This document shows positions 48,601 to 61,104 of a DNA stretch of 64,000 nt, piece by piece. Position 1 is the stretch's first letter. Every line of letters starts with the position of its first letter. A program made the translations under genes and the position numbers. A model generated the notes under the pieces. It made no database searches. It worked only from the letters and a program-made list of their open reading frames with translations, and was not told the origin of the DNA. Origin of the DNA: Branchiostoma belcheri (Eukaryota > Chordata > Leptocardii > Amphioxiformes > Branchiostomatidae); NCBI RefSeq assembly GCF_001625305.1, contig NW_017803887.1, positions 1,707,919-1,771,918 of the forward strand, in the 5' to 3' direction.

Positions 48601-51600
48601 ATCTACAAGTAAGCAGAAGGGGTGGCATGCCCACAGACCAGGTCTCAGAAGAGGAGGGAACCTGCAGAATTTTAGTAGTCAAGTTTTTAGATTTCGTCAG
48701 TCTGCAAAAATATCACATTCTAAAACTGTCCACTTATTGTGCTGTTAAGAACAAAAGCCCTTGTTCTTATAGCTCAATAAGAGGTCAATTTAGAATTTGA
48801 TATCACTGCTTTTACACTTACATGTAGTCTAGTACTGTGTTATATAAAGTTTTTGGTTAGTTTGAAAAATTTATTAATGAGTTCTTTTCTTCAGGATAGT
48901 TTGATATACATGACAATGTACAGAACATTAAATTTTCTTTCTTCAAGTAGTTTTAAAGAAAAGTAGTGTAATTTCAATCTAGTGTAATCAATCTGTTAAT
49001 TTAGCGACATCAAGTTTGACTAATCATAAAGTCACGAGTAGCAAGCAAATTTGCTAGGAAGAATAAAGAATCCACCAAAGTCACCAAAACATTTGGCTGT
49101 CATATTTTTGCATTTTGCAGTTACCAATTTTCCATTCCCAATGCTCACCAGTTTCTAACACTAGTTTGCCGAAGGGTAAGAAAAACAAGGCAGAATAGAA
49201 GCAAGTTTCCTTGTTTTTTTTTGTACAAAGAATCTACACTCTGATGCTAGGCTCCCCCATGCAACTGAAGTGTACCGACCCACATGCATGCCATACACCC
49301 AAGGAATGTACCATTAATCCACGCAAAAGGGGGGAGAAACTGCAGACCACGAGGGGGGGGGCAAAGGAAAAACGGATTCGGGGGAAAATAAAAGGGTACA
49401 TTCCGTTGGGCGGCCCCTTCCTACTCACGATGTAGCAATCCTCGCACGTCGGCTGGCCCTCGACTGCGTAAAACGATTTTCCGTGCAGCTTGGCACCTAA
49501 GATGGTGGGACACACAATGAACAGGCTGAGCACATGAGCGACAAGTGACGTGTACCACTACTTACGATGTAGCACTCCTCGCAATACGGGTGGTTCTCCA
49601 TAGCATAGAAGGGCTTGCCGCTCAGACGGCCCCCTGGGAAGGCAGAGGAGGAGAGAGAGGTCGTTACCACGGTAACCACATGACACAGGTCGTTACCAAG
49701 GCACACAGGTCGTAACCATGGTTACCCTGCCACACAGTGGTTTCTACTTCTAGACTAATTTTTGGAAGACATGCATAGACAAGAAACATAAGGCAAGGCA
49801 AGAAGTGATAGGACACCCTTACTGACAAGTGGATTTCAAGGCAAGGCAGCAAGAACATTTGTTTCCAGTTCTATGTAGCGACACATTCTACCATTGCACA
49901 GAAAAGATCAACAGTTGGTCTGTGGCAGTTTGCTAAAACAATTGACCTCAGGTGGTGACCTGGAGCTCAACCTTTGACCTGAGGTCGTGACCTACCACAG
50001 GTGGTGCAGGTGAAACACTTGACGTGGAAGACCTTGTCCATGGCAGAACAGCCCTCCTCATCCACAATCACCTTCTGTCCACAGTTACCACAGATACCTA
50101 CATAACACACACACACAAATATACACAATTTAGACTAGAGACATAGTGCTTCCATTCATATCATGGTACAGACTTTTTCACAAAAATGTTCCAGATAATC
50201 TGAATCCAAACATTCAGTTTTCACAGTTTTTGTCTACTGGTATAGACTGATTGATTGAAAATACATGTATTACATTTATCATAAATTGTCTTAGCCCGGG
50301 TGCCATCCAATTTATAACGACTTCAGGGTTGCCGGTACAAATTGGATGGCACTCAGGCTAATTTTCTTTCTGTTCCACTCATGGAACATATTTTACTCGT
50401 GGAGAAATGTCAAAAATGACACTAGATTTGAAACAATTTGTTGTAGGTGTACAAAAATATAATGTGCAAAATAAAAAGAGCTTCTTGGGAACGAACACAC
50501 AATATATACATTCAAATTATAGATTTTAGCTGTTATTTAAAAAAAACACACACACACTTAGATAGTAAAAAAGGAGGAGTTTTTGTTACAGATAAGTTTT
50601 TCAGTGACTTTGCTGATTAAAAAAGGGCTAAAATATTTAAAAACAAAGATTAACAAAGTTTGCTTGGTGAAGTGAGGAGGATTGTTGAACTTAGAAGGGA
50701 AAACAAAATAAAAGAACATACTTATTCTGTAGTGAAACGCGTGCATGAAAGATAGCATCCTCTGCAACTCATAACTTTATATTGAGCATTATGAGTGTTT
50801 TAAACGGATGTTGCAGTTTAAAATCCACACAGGCCAACACTGAGCATTTCTACAAAATTTTTCTGCCTTCCCCATTTTTGCTACTTGATAAAATAAATTT
50901 TTGGTAAAAAGTGGGTTGCTGAACTGCAGAATTATGTTGTACATGACAAATAGTGTAAATTCAGCAAGTTTTGTGGTAATTTTATTCAAGAATGTATGTT
51001 CAAATTGTAGAATTTGCGCGAAGCACTGGCATAAGATCTGAATGCTGTCCTAATCTTGTCTTATGTCTAAGCAGGCCGATTTCTGGGACTCACAGCAAAA
51101 ATTTGACTTTCCTACTCATTTTCGTACTCTCGCCTAGTTTTTGCACCATCTGGTTTTTGCCCACATGTAATTTATGTCTGAGATAGTCCTGATTATTTTG
51201 AGGTATTGGCCATCAAGCTTCTATAGGCCTGATAGGAAGGGCTGTTAGAAGCGTGATGTACATGTAGTAGCCTGTGTGGATTTAAGCTATGGTTAATGTC
51301 CGTGCAAGTTGGCGTGCCATGTCACTGTGTCTGCTACGTGCTCACCTCCTGCAAAACAAATTATAACCATCCAGAATCTTCCGTATTTTTTATTACCAAT
51401 CATGAAAAAAATGTCATTTCATTTGGTGCATAGCTTGATTTATTTCATTCGTTCATGCTAGAATATCTAAGCCCTTCTAAAAGAATCATTACATTGACAA
51501 CCAACAGTAACATTTTGAAGCAACTCATGAAACAGCTTTTTTCTTGAAATTTTAAGCAGTTTAACAGTTACAAAAATACAACACAAATAAGACAACACAA

Positions 51601-54600
51601 ATTGAATCAAAATTCTTTAGCCCTTCTAAAAGAATCATTACATCAAGAACAACATCTTAGTAAACTAATTCAAAAACAAGGAAACATTTTAGAACCTGTA
51701 AAAAGCAACATCTTAGAGCTAAAAACAAGACTTAAAGAAAAAGTTACCCACCAAAGAAGTCAGTCTCCGGGTTCTCCATCTTGTCCACCAGACATTTGGT
51801 CAGCACGTCCAGTTCCTCCTCGGGACTCTTGGTCAGCGTGACCCCGCCTGACCTCTGCGGCTGGGGCGACGCCGGGTTGGCCACGGGCGAGTTGACGGAC
51901 ACGTTGAAGGACGGGATGTTGGAGTTCGGCGAGGAATACGACGGGGACACTGTAACGTTAACCTTCGGCTGCTGAGGGGTGTAAGGCTGGGATGTGGACT
52001 TCTCCGGCGAGCGGTTATAGGAGCCAGGAGTAGAATAAGAGGAAGATGAAGAAGAGTAGGTGCTGGTGGGACTGTAGGAGTTGTAGGTGTTGGAGGGGGT
52101 GTAGTTGCTCTGAGGGGGGGTGTAGGTACGAGGGGGGTTGTAGGTAGACTGGGAGGGGGTGGTGGGGGAGTAGGAGCGGGTGCTGGAAGGGGGGGTGTAT
52201 GTACGAGAGGGTTGGGGGGAGTAGGATTGTGCAGGGGAGGGGGAGTAGGAGGAGGAGGGGGAGGTTGGTGGGGGAGGGGGTGTACTGATCCTGGGGTCGG
52301 GTGTAGCCATTGGAGCGTTTGGAGTAGGATGTTTCGGGAGGAGGGGGAGGGAAGGAATCATCGGCGACGTTGGGCGGGGGTGGCAGCGGTTCGCTGGAGT
52401 AAGACGTCATCTCTTGTGGTGGGGGAGGCGGAGGGAAGTCATCATCATCATATCGTGTGGGCTGGGCTCCTGGAGAGGTGGAAAGAAGAAAAACGTTTTA
52501 GAAAATGTAAAAGAAAAGTTTTGTGTTGACTGGAAGAGTTTGTGTAGTAGGTCTTTGCCACTGCATGCTGTGATAAAGGATGGAATGGAGTGGAAGAAAC
52601 AGAAAAATGAGTCAGAAAAGGCGCTGAGACAAAAGTTAACATCATTAAAAGACAGTAACAGCAGAGAGATCGCTTCTGGACTCTACCAGGTGTTATCCAT
52701 GTTTGATTTAGCATAAAAGCTCCTGTTTTAATCTTGCCTTTTTTTTAGAAGGATAAGAAAAGAAAGTTATGTGCATGATGCATTATGAATATTTTATACA
52801 TTGGGTTAGCTTTTGTCCAAAAAAGTTATGATTTTTTTTATCCAGACCTCAATTCTAAGACATTTTTGATTGTGCAGCAGCACCCCCTGTTGCCAATTTT
52901 CAAACTGCAGCTAAAATGACTTGCATTGGCCAGGGGCACTTTGTACAATTTGTGCTGTTTTTTGGAACAGCTTTAACTATTGGTATTTGCACTTTGTACA
53001 CCAGATTTTAGCAAAAATTCCTCAAAAATGTAGCACGTCACCTTTAAGATAGAGTCCAGGAGCGTTAAGTTTCAGAGCAGAGACAGCGAAATCAACACCA
53101 AGAAATGACAGAAGGAAAACAACACTATGACCTAACAGTAACATGAAGTTATGTCAGATGTCACTCAGTGTAAATGTGTCTCCCCCAACATAGACCAGTC
53201 CCCAAAATGAGATGATTTTGTCCCTACTTGTGGGATGAACTGAAAATTTTTATTGGGTTTCTACTTTGTCTGAACTTTTGTTTGAACTTTTACTTTGTTT
53301 GAAGTCTTACAGCACAGTTTAACAATTTGAAATTTAATCACACATTTCCCAACCCAATTGATATTACAAAAAGGTATCATTTTTTAAATGCCATTTCCAG
53401 AACTGGTCTATGGTATGTTTGCTCCCTTCCAGCCCATAGAATTCCTGTGGCCTCCTGAGTTTTAAGTGCACAAATCTCAAATCATAACAAAAATTGCTAA
53501 AAACAAAACTTCAAATGGTTACATCATTTTGAATTTGAGTGCAAGGCACCCCTGTTCATATGTGGCACACTTCAATCTTGTGCTTTTGAGTGTGTATGAT
53601 TTCAGAAGAGTGCACGTTAAAACGGGGGAGTCCAGTACATAAAATGTGTGCAGCTGTTCAAAGAGGCACATTGCTGGGAATTATGGGCCGACATGCACAG
53701 CCTGAGGCATGCTGGGTAAGTAGGTCAAAGGTCAGCCGTCACCAAACCTCTCCATGCAACCACCAAATTTCTGTAGGCGAAAAAACAAGGACATGAAAAA
53801 ACGAGACGGAATACTCCTGCGCTCCGACCTTCAAAAGCGGGAGGTGGGGGTGGGGGAAGGTCGTCTTCTGTTCCTTCGTCTATGTAAAGTCTTGTTGTGG
53901 AGTAGTAACCTGGAAAGGATAATAGGGAGAAGGAAGGGAAGGGGAGGGGGGCATAGAACAGAAAGTCACAGGGTTATCAAGCCAAAATCATAATAAAAAG
54001 TTGAACAGAAAGATAACGGATGCACTAGACTACAGAGCTGCAACGATGATGAAATTCAGGCATTGAGACTTGGCAAAAACAAAACAAAAAACCAAGCAGA
54101 TGCATGAGGTGAAAGCCACGTATGCATGAGCACAAAACAACATACAGTGTCAAATGACTAGTACTGAGGTATTGTACTTAAAATAATAATAAACAATCAC
54201 AAAGTTGGCTTCTGAAAAATCATATCACTGAAAAATAAATATGTATACATGAAAAAATATGAGAAGCTCGACCAATGCGCAGCGCTGAAGAAAATCAGAT
54301 CCACAGAAAATAGACAGAACTGTATTAGCTTACAGAATCTGATGTGTCTTATGTGGCAGAGACTGTTATTCTCAGACATAAAGGACTCTTTTATGACAGC
54401 CATAGCCAATGCAGTAGGGTTGATGCAAATTAGGCTTTGACCATGGTCAATGGAGGCTATTGCAACATTCTGCTCAAAAAGCTTGTGTCTTCCTGAACAA
54501 GAAATTTGATTTCCCAAAAGTTCGCAAAATTGACTTGAAAACTGAACAAGTAAAATCTGAGATTTTATACCTCCGGGCTTTTTATTGTATATTTTTCCAT

Positions 54601-57600
54601 GTTGTTTGTTCTGTATAGTTGATGGTGTTGAATTTTATGTGTTAGATTTAGCGTTCCTGGTTGTGTTAATACAGGACTGGTCAACATTTTCATCTGCAGC
54701 CCATACCATGTACCGACGGTAAAAATGCATGTCGAGAACGTCTGAGACAGTATACCACGGTATTTGTAAGTTAAGAAGTCGTACTATACGCCGAAAACAT
54801 CCAAGATTGCGCAAGAGGGCGTTGACCCCTGACCCATTGGCCCACCCGGAAGTTGCGCTGGCAGCCAGCCCAGCGCCGCGCGCGACCATTTTCAGATTTT
54901 TACGCCCCAAAACACATATACAATAAAAACAAAAAAACCTGCACCATCTACAGCCCATTAGAAGAACATACACCGAGTCCAGTCTACCCCAACGCGAGAT
55001 ACAACTGCGATAATATTTCAAAATACATATCGGAAGCAGACACCCCTCTGTTTGACCCCTTTTAAATGGTAAGACCCAAAACTGAAACCTCCCCATTCCT
55101 TAACAACATGGTAAATTCCATTTTCAGCATGGCGGGGGTGTCCGGAGCACTTAAAAACCTTTTATTTCCACGCCCATAAACACATATACAATTAAACAAA
55201 AACGTTCTGCATCATCTGCAGCCCAACAGCAATACGTATACCGAACCACAGACAAATCCGTCCAGCCGACCGTGAGAAACAGCTGCTGACAGAAATGTTT
55301 CGAACAATAGTAAAACCTCCTCGCGGAAGGATATCTCCTTCCCCGGAGGTAAAAAACATGGCAAACATACAAAGCACTATAATATGATAGATTATGCACA
55401 ATTCTCCCTATTAGCTAGGCAATGGAATAATGTTGCTGCTCTACACTGTTACGTCCTCATAACTCCCTTTTACAATAATTATTTTAAATTGTTTCGCACA
55501 CTACATTTAACCCTAGCCTCTAACTGAAGAAAAAATCCTGATGCATTTCATGTATGATCTTGAAGTATGTGCTTGTAAATATGACACAATTTGGAAATGT
55601 TGCCAAAACTTTGTCAACATCCTTGAAATCTCCTAAGAAATCTGTCAGAGTTTGTCTGATGTTCACACATGGAGACCAGAACTGGGAAGTACAGAGGAAA
55701 TACCCAACATTCTTCTCCACATCACCCTGCAGGCCTTCCGACAGGTAGGAGTGTCCCACAGGCCTTTAGAAAACTATTCTATGGTATACATTCATATACA
55801 GATATCTAGTAGTGCATTCTACCTGCATTCTGTATAGCTGGTATAACTGCCCCTCAGTGCAACACACCTGATCTTGCATCTGGCTTATATTGCACTGAAT
55901 GACTTTATACCTAGCCTTTGCACATCTAACTGTAAACATTGTTTAAACTTAAAGCTATCTAATGATAATGCCTCTACTGAATCATCTACAATTTGCAAAA
56001 AAAAAAAATATTCATACCCCAAAGAGGTTAGACATCATACATTGTACATACTCATTTTGATACAGCATAAACAGAACATGTACATGTATGTTGCTGTCAC
56101 AGGCCTCCCTAAAGTCTACCCCCCTCCCTCTGCAGCAGTTTGTACGCATCGCCTTAGCAGCTGCACATTTGATTTACAACAAAATTATCAGCCTCAGGCA
56201 TCAGTCTACAGTACAGCCCAGCTGTCTGTAACGCCCCCCTCCCCACATCTAAACTCATACATGCGAACCACAGTCTTCCCTACAGAATATCCCGCGCAGA
56301 AAGCACCAAGTTCCCGCGACCGTACCTCTTCTCCCCGTGAACTGTCGTGAATAGAATCCCGCCATGGGTCCCTCCGCTCTGCGACCCGGGGAAGTAAAAA
56401 TCAAACGATCTGCCGACTGACCACGTAGACAGACAGTCCTGGCCCTCCCTTGTCCAGCCCTGTGTTTTATTTTTGGGCTCTCCTCCTCATCTCTGCAATG
56501 GTTTTATTTTGGGAAAGGTCACGCTCCACAAACAGAGGCATACCAGCCCAGTTCTGAACCAACCACCCAGCAGGACACATGGGGAGGGTGGGGAAACATC
56601 TCCAGGTCAGTGCTACACTTTTCCTGTTTCCAAAAACCTCTGTAGACATCTATGTCGATCAATGTGTGCTTTATAAACTGTAATTGTATGTGAACGTTGT
56701 GCAAAGTTGGCTGGATGGACAGAGGAGTATCCATACGTGAGACACAGTGAATGCCACAGATTTGTCTCCATCTGTTTTGCGCCAGTCAAGCTCTGACTCC
56801 GACATTCTACAAGCACCAATGCTACAGAACCTTGTCTCCTCGGGTTAAACCGTTGCTCGATCCTGTTTACAAACAAGTAAACAATAACAAAACATGGCGC
56901 CACTCTTTTGTATCTCAGCTTCAACTGATGTTCCCATCCTGTGTGTAAAATAATCCGTGGGGTCAGAAAGCGACAGCCTAAGGACATTGTAAACAATAGT
57001 CAGTATTTGACTTTGCAATGATTTTACTGTATCCAAATATTTCATTTAGTGTCCTTGCTAGGTTATAGGCTTGACCAAATTAAATTCTTGCTCCATTTAC
57101 CATATGTAGCTCACTCCTTTTAGGCAAAATAACAACAGCTTGAAAATCTATATTCCAAGTCTCAAAAGAATTTAATACAAGAAACAGCTGGATGAAAAAC
57201 AATTATTATTAAGCAGAGTTTGTTATATTGATTAATAATATTTGCTTTAGTAACGTCTCTAGTACTATTACAGTTGTAGTATGTTTCTTTGTATAAATTG
57301 TTAAGATCATCTCTATTGCAAATTTACAGTGGCACTTGTCTATCAAAACATCTACAGCACAACTATGTATACTCATCCATCATACAAAACACAGCTGACC
57401 CCCCCCCCTCATTCATTGGTTTGTTTGATGTACCAACATGGTGGCTCTAAATGACATCATAGTCACATGATTCCCAGTAACCTATCAGTAGACCCTGCTG
57501 TCCACCTGAGACCCCCCCTGCCAATTCCAGACCCCCCCTCCCTTCCTCCCAGTTGGGTTTGTTTGTTCAGAGTCTGAGTTTAGAGAAGCCTCCTGAAGGT

Positions 57601-60600
57601 CACATGTCTGACCTCTGCTCATTCCAGTAGGGGTCAGAGGTCAGGCTCATCACCCAGGCTCAAACATTCCCAACTCTGATGGACATACATGTACATGTAC
57701 ATGTATCTGCAACAAATTTCTCCAGATCTGAATTAAATTCTTAACCCCTGAATCTATTCCTTGGCAGGGCTTCGAAATAATTTTTTCTGCATACCCGTCC
57801 TATGTACACTGGAGCAGGTAGCATTGAAAATTACCTGCACCACTCAGAATTTATCAAGTATGGATCACACTAAAAACTGTTCAGATTCAGAAACCATTGC
57901 GATTGTTTCTTTTGCACTTCATACATGTGATCAGAAATACCGGCACAGCACGGTTGAAGTTTACCTGCGCTAACCTTCATATGCATGTGGTACAGTACAT
58001 GTATTTTCAGCCCTGCTTCTAGTTCAAGACCATTGTACCTGGGAATAACCATCCTCGAACTTAAGATTAAAAAACTTGAAAAATAATGATAATGTTTCAA
58101 GCGATGCCGTTAATAAACCACTTAACCATAGTGAAAACACAACCTGTGAAATTCAACACTAAAAAAAAAGCCAACACCTTAAGATGATTTTTCTTTCTTC
58201 ACTGACACCAAACTCCAAAAGTCTAAGGCGGTCGAGGACCGAGTATAAACCTTGGCAGGTCCCAGACGCCGTGGTAAGACAGACAAACATGAAGGAATTT
58301 GGATCTTTGCCTAAGACATCAACAGGATTTAAGACGTTTGTCTGGAGACAAGGATGACAAGACACAGATGGAGGTACCAGTCAAGTGACGTCAAGCCACT
58401 CACCCAAACACAACATTAAGTTTGTCTACTTTTTTGGGGCACCAAAATTTCTGTAAAGACAACCAGTTTTAACACTACTTCTTTGAGTGTGAAGACACCC
58501 TTTATATATTAACATTATCTTGGCCGAACCAATGTGATTTGGTGGTTCTTAGATTTTTACAGGAAATCAACGAAGCAGGCAGGTAAAAAAAGGCCAAGAG
58601 GCATTTTGTGATAGTCCCAAATGCTATCATAGGAGCAACAAAGTCAACAAATAAATTATGAACTTTTAGTCAAGAAACTGCATTGATAGTTTTAAAAAAA
58701 TGTTGAATTTTTAGGTATTTTTGAAAATATTTCTGTACATGGAGCATGTGTTTGAATCAATAATTGATAAAGAAAGGAAATAATAATTTAATACTTTATA
58801 CAAATAAAAGCAAACCTTTTCAGGAACATTTTGGCGGCTTTTAACATAATGAACTCAAAGTGGCACAGAGACAAAATGTAGCTTTTTTTCTTTTACCTTT
58901 TACTTCAGCAAACAGAATATGGTGTTGAGGTGGCCCTTGTGTATGTTGTACCGTTTGACAAACACTTGGATCTGTCAGCGCAAGAAACTGGAGACCTCCT
59001 GGCGTCTGGCAGGGTGTATTTACCTGACTTTTGGCCTGCTTTGACGTCAAGAAAGACCAACCAAACATTCAGGTCTGACTTAAAAAGGACAGGTTTGAGA
59101 GATGGGAGGTTTAGACTCTTGTCCAGTCATAGGGCCTAAATAATCATACTTTAGTGCATATCAACTTACTTTTGCATTTAACCTTCAGCCTGCTAAGGTA
59201 GCCATTTGACACTAAATTTGAATGGTTATGGGGTTAGGCAGCAGGGAGAAGGTTTAGTGCTGTGTACCTAAACCCACGTCCTGGTCCAGGTCTGGATTCA
59301 AGTCCAGAGGTTTAGGTTCAGGACCCAAACCTCTGGATGTAAAATAACCCAACACACTTATTGAGAAGAGTAGAGGTGACCACGTGCTTGGCTAAAAATG
59401 CGCTATGACCTACTTGAAAAAGTGCTATACATTGTACTTCATCATGCTTAAATGAATGACCCCATTTAACTTTTACCTAATCAACTTTCGCTTTATTTAC
59501 CTAATTATCAGAAAGAATTGCATTCCAAAGGTCCTCTGCCAACCAGTTTCAGTTCATTAGATCCATTAGGAACCTTTGAGAAAAATCTTCTGTGCTGACT
59601 GGTTTTCTGGTTGAAGTTTTCAGACTATATATAGTCATGTGGACCTGAGGTTTACCTAGTGGTTGACATTCCTTCTACAGACTGGGATTCCGGCCAAGTT
59701 TACTACAACCTGAGACCTTCCAAATGGTCCTCTGGAATTCCTGAACTTATCCAAGAGCCAAAGTTTAAGCTTGGAAACTGGCAACTCTGCTGAAAACACT
59801 CAATGTCAAAACTGCAAACTTTGCATTTTAGTCCAAAATATCCTACATTCCTTTTTTTAAAGTTTGACTACTCAAAGTTAATACTAGTAATGGGGGAGAA
59901 AGAATCTTCACACAAGCTCCTAGACTGGCAACTTTTCCAAAAACTTCGCTGTCACTTTGCATTTTAGTCAAAAAGATCTTTTTCAAAATCATCTTTAATA
60001 CAACCATAAGTTTGCTAGAAGCTGTTACGGTAGTACTATTCAAAGCTGCTAGGTGATTACCCTGTACCTTGCAGTGATAAAAAATCTCATAGACCTTGAA
60101 GTTCATTATCCAAAACATAACAAACTCTTAGTTGGAATAAAGAAAACAATCAATAAATGTTGACAAAACGACAACGGTCCTTGGCAATTTGTCAAAGTGA
60201 CTTCAAAAAGAAAATTATTTTGGTATTTACAGAAGTTACAACTTGAATGTGAGATTGAGAAGAAGTGTTGAAAACCCGTGACCCTACCTGACCCCTACTT
60301 CTCAGCCTGTTTATGAAGGGAAGTAAGATTGGTATCAGGTTACTAAGTGTGAGAATTAAGGAGGGTGTTGGGTATCAAATTAAGCCTGTCAGACAGTTAT
60401 CTCAGGAACAGGCTCTAGTAAAGAATGGATCTACATTGTTGTAATTCTTACCTGCTTGAAATGTTAAGAGATGAATGGCTTCAAGAAACCAACAAGAAAC
60501 AGGGACACTATCTTGCAGTTTCCCCAATAAAACTTCTTCCCCTTTCTTCTATGGAACCCAAATTTTGCTAATACTAATGGCAGTGGTTATATGTCATCCA

Positions 60601-61024
60601 TAAACAAACAAACAAACAACAGACATTTGAGACATTGCAATAATTTGTGTGTAGTGTGTGTATATGTGTGATATGGTTCAACACTTCAATCTGTTTCATA
60701 CAACAACGATTCCTGTTGATACACATTGTTACAACAAAAAAAAAGAAACACTGATGAGAAGAATATTGTAGAGAAACAACAAAAACACGTCCACATACTT
60801 GCATAGTTCTCCTGCGTCCTTGCCCCCGCCCCACTTGGGGAGTATTCCGTGGTCTTCTGTGCCTGGTACGCTGCCTGGACCTGAGATTTTTTCGGCTTGG
60901 GCGCCACGACCGGAGCAAACTTCTTCCCGGAGCTGTAGAACGTCGGCGCGGTGGTCGGCGGCAGGCGAGACTTGTCGGACAGCGAGAGGGACCCCATGTC
61001 CTGCTCGAGACGCTGCGAGGACAT
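45649..61024 (-). CDS. LPP: Zyxin-family LIM protein (LPP/TRIP6/zyxin orthologue)
   Basis: Focal-adhesion and actin scaffold that can also enter the nucleus. Exons: 60799-61024, 53829-53909, 51752-52469, 49996-50097, one of 49566-49633 or 49429-49496, 47999-48046, 47030-47160, 46121-46241 and 45649-45780; about 541 residues. The N-terminus has [12 protein letters not shown], an LPP/zyxin hallmark, then FPPPPPP and DDLPPPPPP runs (Ena/VASP-type ligands) and a Ser/Tyr/Pro stretch. Three LIM domains follow ([24 protein letters not shown]), ending [10 protein letters not shown]. All LIM zinc ligands appear present. The Met at 61024 is the first in its exon; upstream coding cannot be excluded. Exon 51752-52469 is one base out of frame as given (between about 52245 and 52290). 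Vertebrates have three paralogues, so the symbol is by similarity. Confidence 0.92.
45880..45985 (+). mobile_element. Degraded SINE fragment
   Basis: It shares ACAT(A/G)AGATCAAGA, GTGTAAAATGG and the GGAAAA...CACTTT spacing with the SINE at 30755. It lies in the last intron of the LIM gene. Confidence 0.55.
46505..46610 (+). mobile_element. Second SINE-like fragment with B-box string
   Basis: It contains GCATAGTGGTATAGGCTGCA (A-box-like) and CTGGGTTTGAATCCC (B-box-like), followed by GGCCTAAGGACAAGT. It is too degraded for a tRNA. Confidence 0.5.
47200..47460. repeat. Minisatellite, about 60-70 bp units
   Basis: About four units share GGTATAACTGCCCTTTGGC, ACACCAGC and TCTGTAT. A lone related unit occurs at 55815-55880. 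It lies in an LPP intron. Confidence 0.75.
47453..47879. mobile_element. 411-bp hAT-like MITE inserted in the minisatellite
   Basis: The element 47461-47871 has inverted ends (C/A)AGGGTTGGACAAGT. The flanking 8-mers CCAGCTTC and CAGGCTTC match at six of eight positions, as for an aged hAT target duplication. Near both ends are repeated ACTTGCCCGAA motifs, possible transposase-binding sites. No coding potential. Confidence 0.75.
49429..49496 (-). other. LPP: LPP alternative LIM1 exon, copy A (68 bases)
   Basis: It encodes [16 protein letters not shown] then TCEDCYI. It has an acceptor CTTAG and a GTGAGT donor. Including both copies would shift the frame (136 bases), so they must be mutually exclusive. 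Confidence 0.88.
49566..49633 (-). other. LPP: LPP alternative LIM1 exon, copy B (68 bases)
   Basis: It encodes [16 protein letters not shown] then YCEECYI. It has an acceptor CCCAG and a GTAAGT donor. Same length and phase as the exon at 49429-49496; it comes first in the transcript. Confidence 0.88.
50291..50361. mobile_element. 71-bp palindromic mini-element
   Basis: The ends are 23-bp inverted repeats (TTAGCCCGGGTGCCATCCAA and its near-complement). The GGATGGCACCCAGGCTA motif recurs at about 30160-30185 and 62134-62228, so this is a dispersed family. Confidence 0.75.
54655..55400. repeat. Tandem segmental repeat, about 245-260 bp, three degenerate copies
   Basis: Units near 54655, 54905 and 55170 share ACACATATACAAT, a CATC(T)(A/G)CAGCCCA string and a GTATACCG/ATACACCG segment. 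One unit is CpG-rich and contains CCGGAAGT and a CCAAT box. It could be an intronic promoter, but no exon could be tied to it. Confidence 0.5.
56326..56365 (-). other. LPP: Possible alternative first coding exon of LPP
   Basis: An ATG in the context GGGACCATGGCGG opens 13 codons ([13 protein letters not shown]) and ends at a GTACGG donor in phase 1, the phase needed by the exon at 53909. An AAAAATAAAAC TATA-like string lies about 100 bases upstream (near 56466). It would give a shorter protein lacking the [13 protein letters not shown]-terminus. Confidence 0.5.
57764..58015. mobile_element. About 252-bp element with CAGGGCT inverted ends (hAT-like)
   Basis: The left end CAGGGCTTCGAAATAA and the right end (reverse complement CAGGGCTGAAAATACA) are imperfect inverted repeats. 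The interior shares more than 60 bases with 6700-6800. No clear target duplication is seen, so it is old. Confidence 0.6.
59255..59345. repeat. Copy of the GTCCGGACTT repeat family
   Basis: It has ATTCAAGTCCAGAGGTTTAG and CCCAAACCTCTGGA in inverted arrangement, matching parts of 29519-29893. Confidence 0.6.
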
Positions 61025-61104
61025 CCTGGTGTTGTGGAGTTGTTCTTGAGACGCTGGAGAAGATAAGAAGGCAGTTCTAGAAGTGCTCACAGCGGGGTGA
61101 CTGT

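Larger units (their letters stand above)
57000..60780. other. LPP: LPP intron DNA, no exon seen
   Basis: Apart from the elements listed at 57764-58015 and 59255-59345 I see no gene. Open frames here are short and featureless. Confidence 0.55.

Noticed and set aside
54635-55096. Minus-strand 153-codon open frame, possible small mitochondrial protein
   Set aside because: No family recognised; it overlaps the segmental repeat and shows no clear signal peptide or conserved motif.
55874-56350. Plus-strand 158-codon open frame
   Set aside because: Low-complexity translation without domains; overlaps the putative alternative first exon on the other strand.
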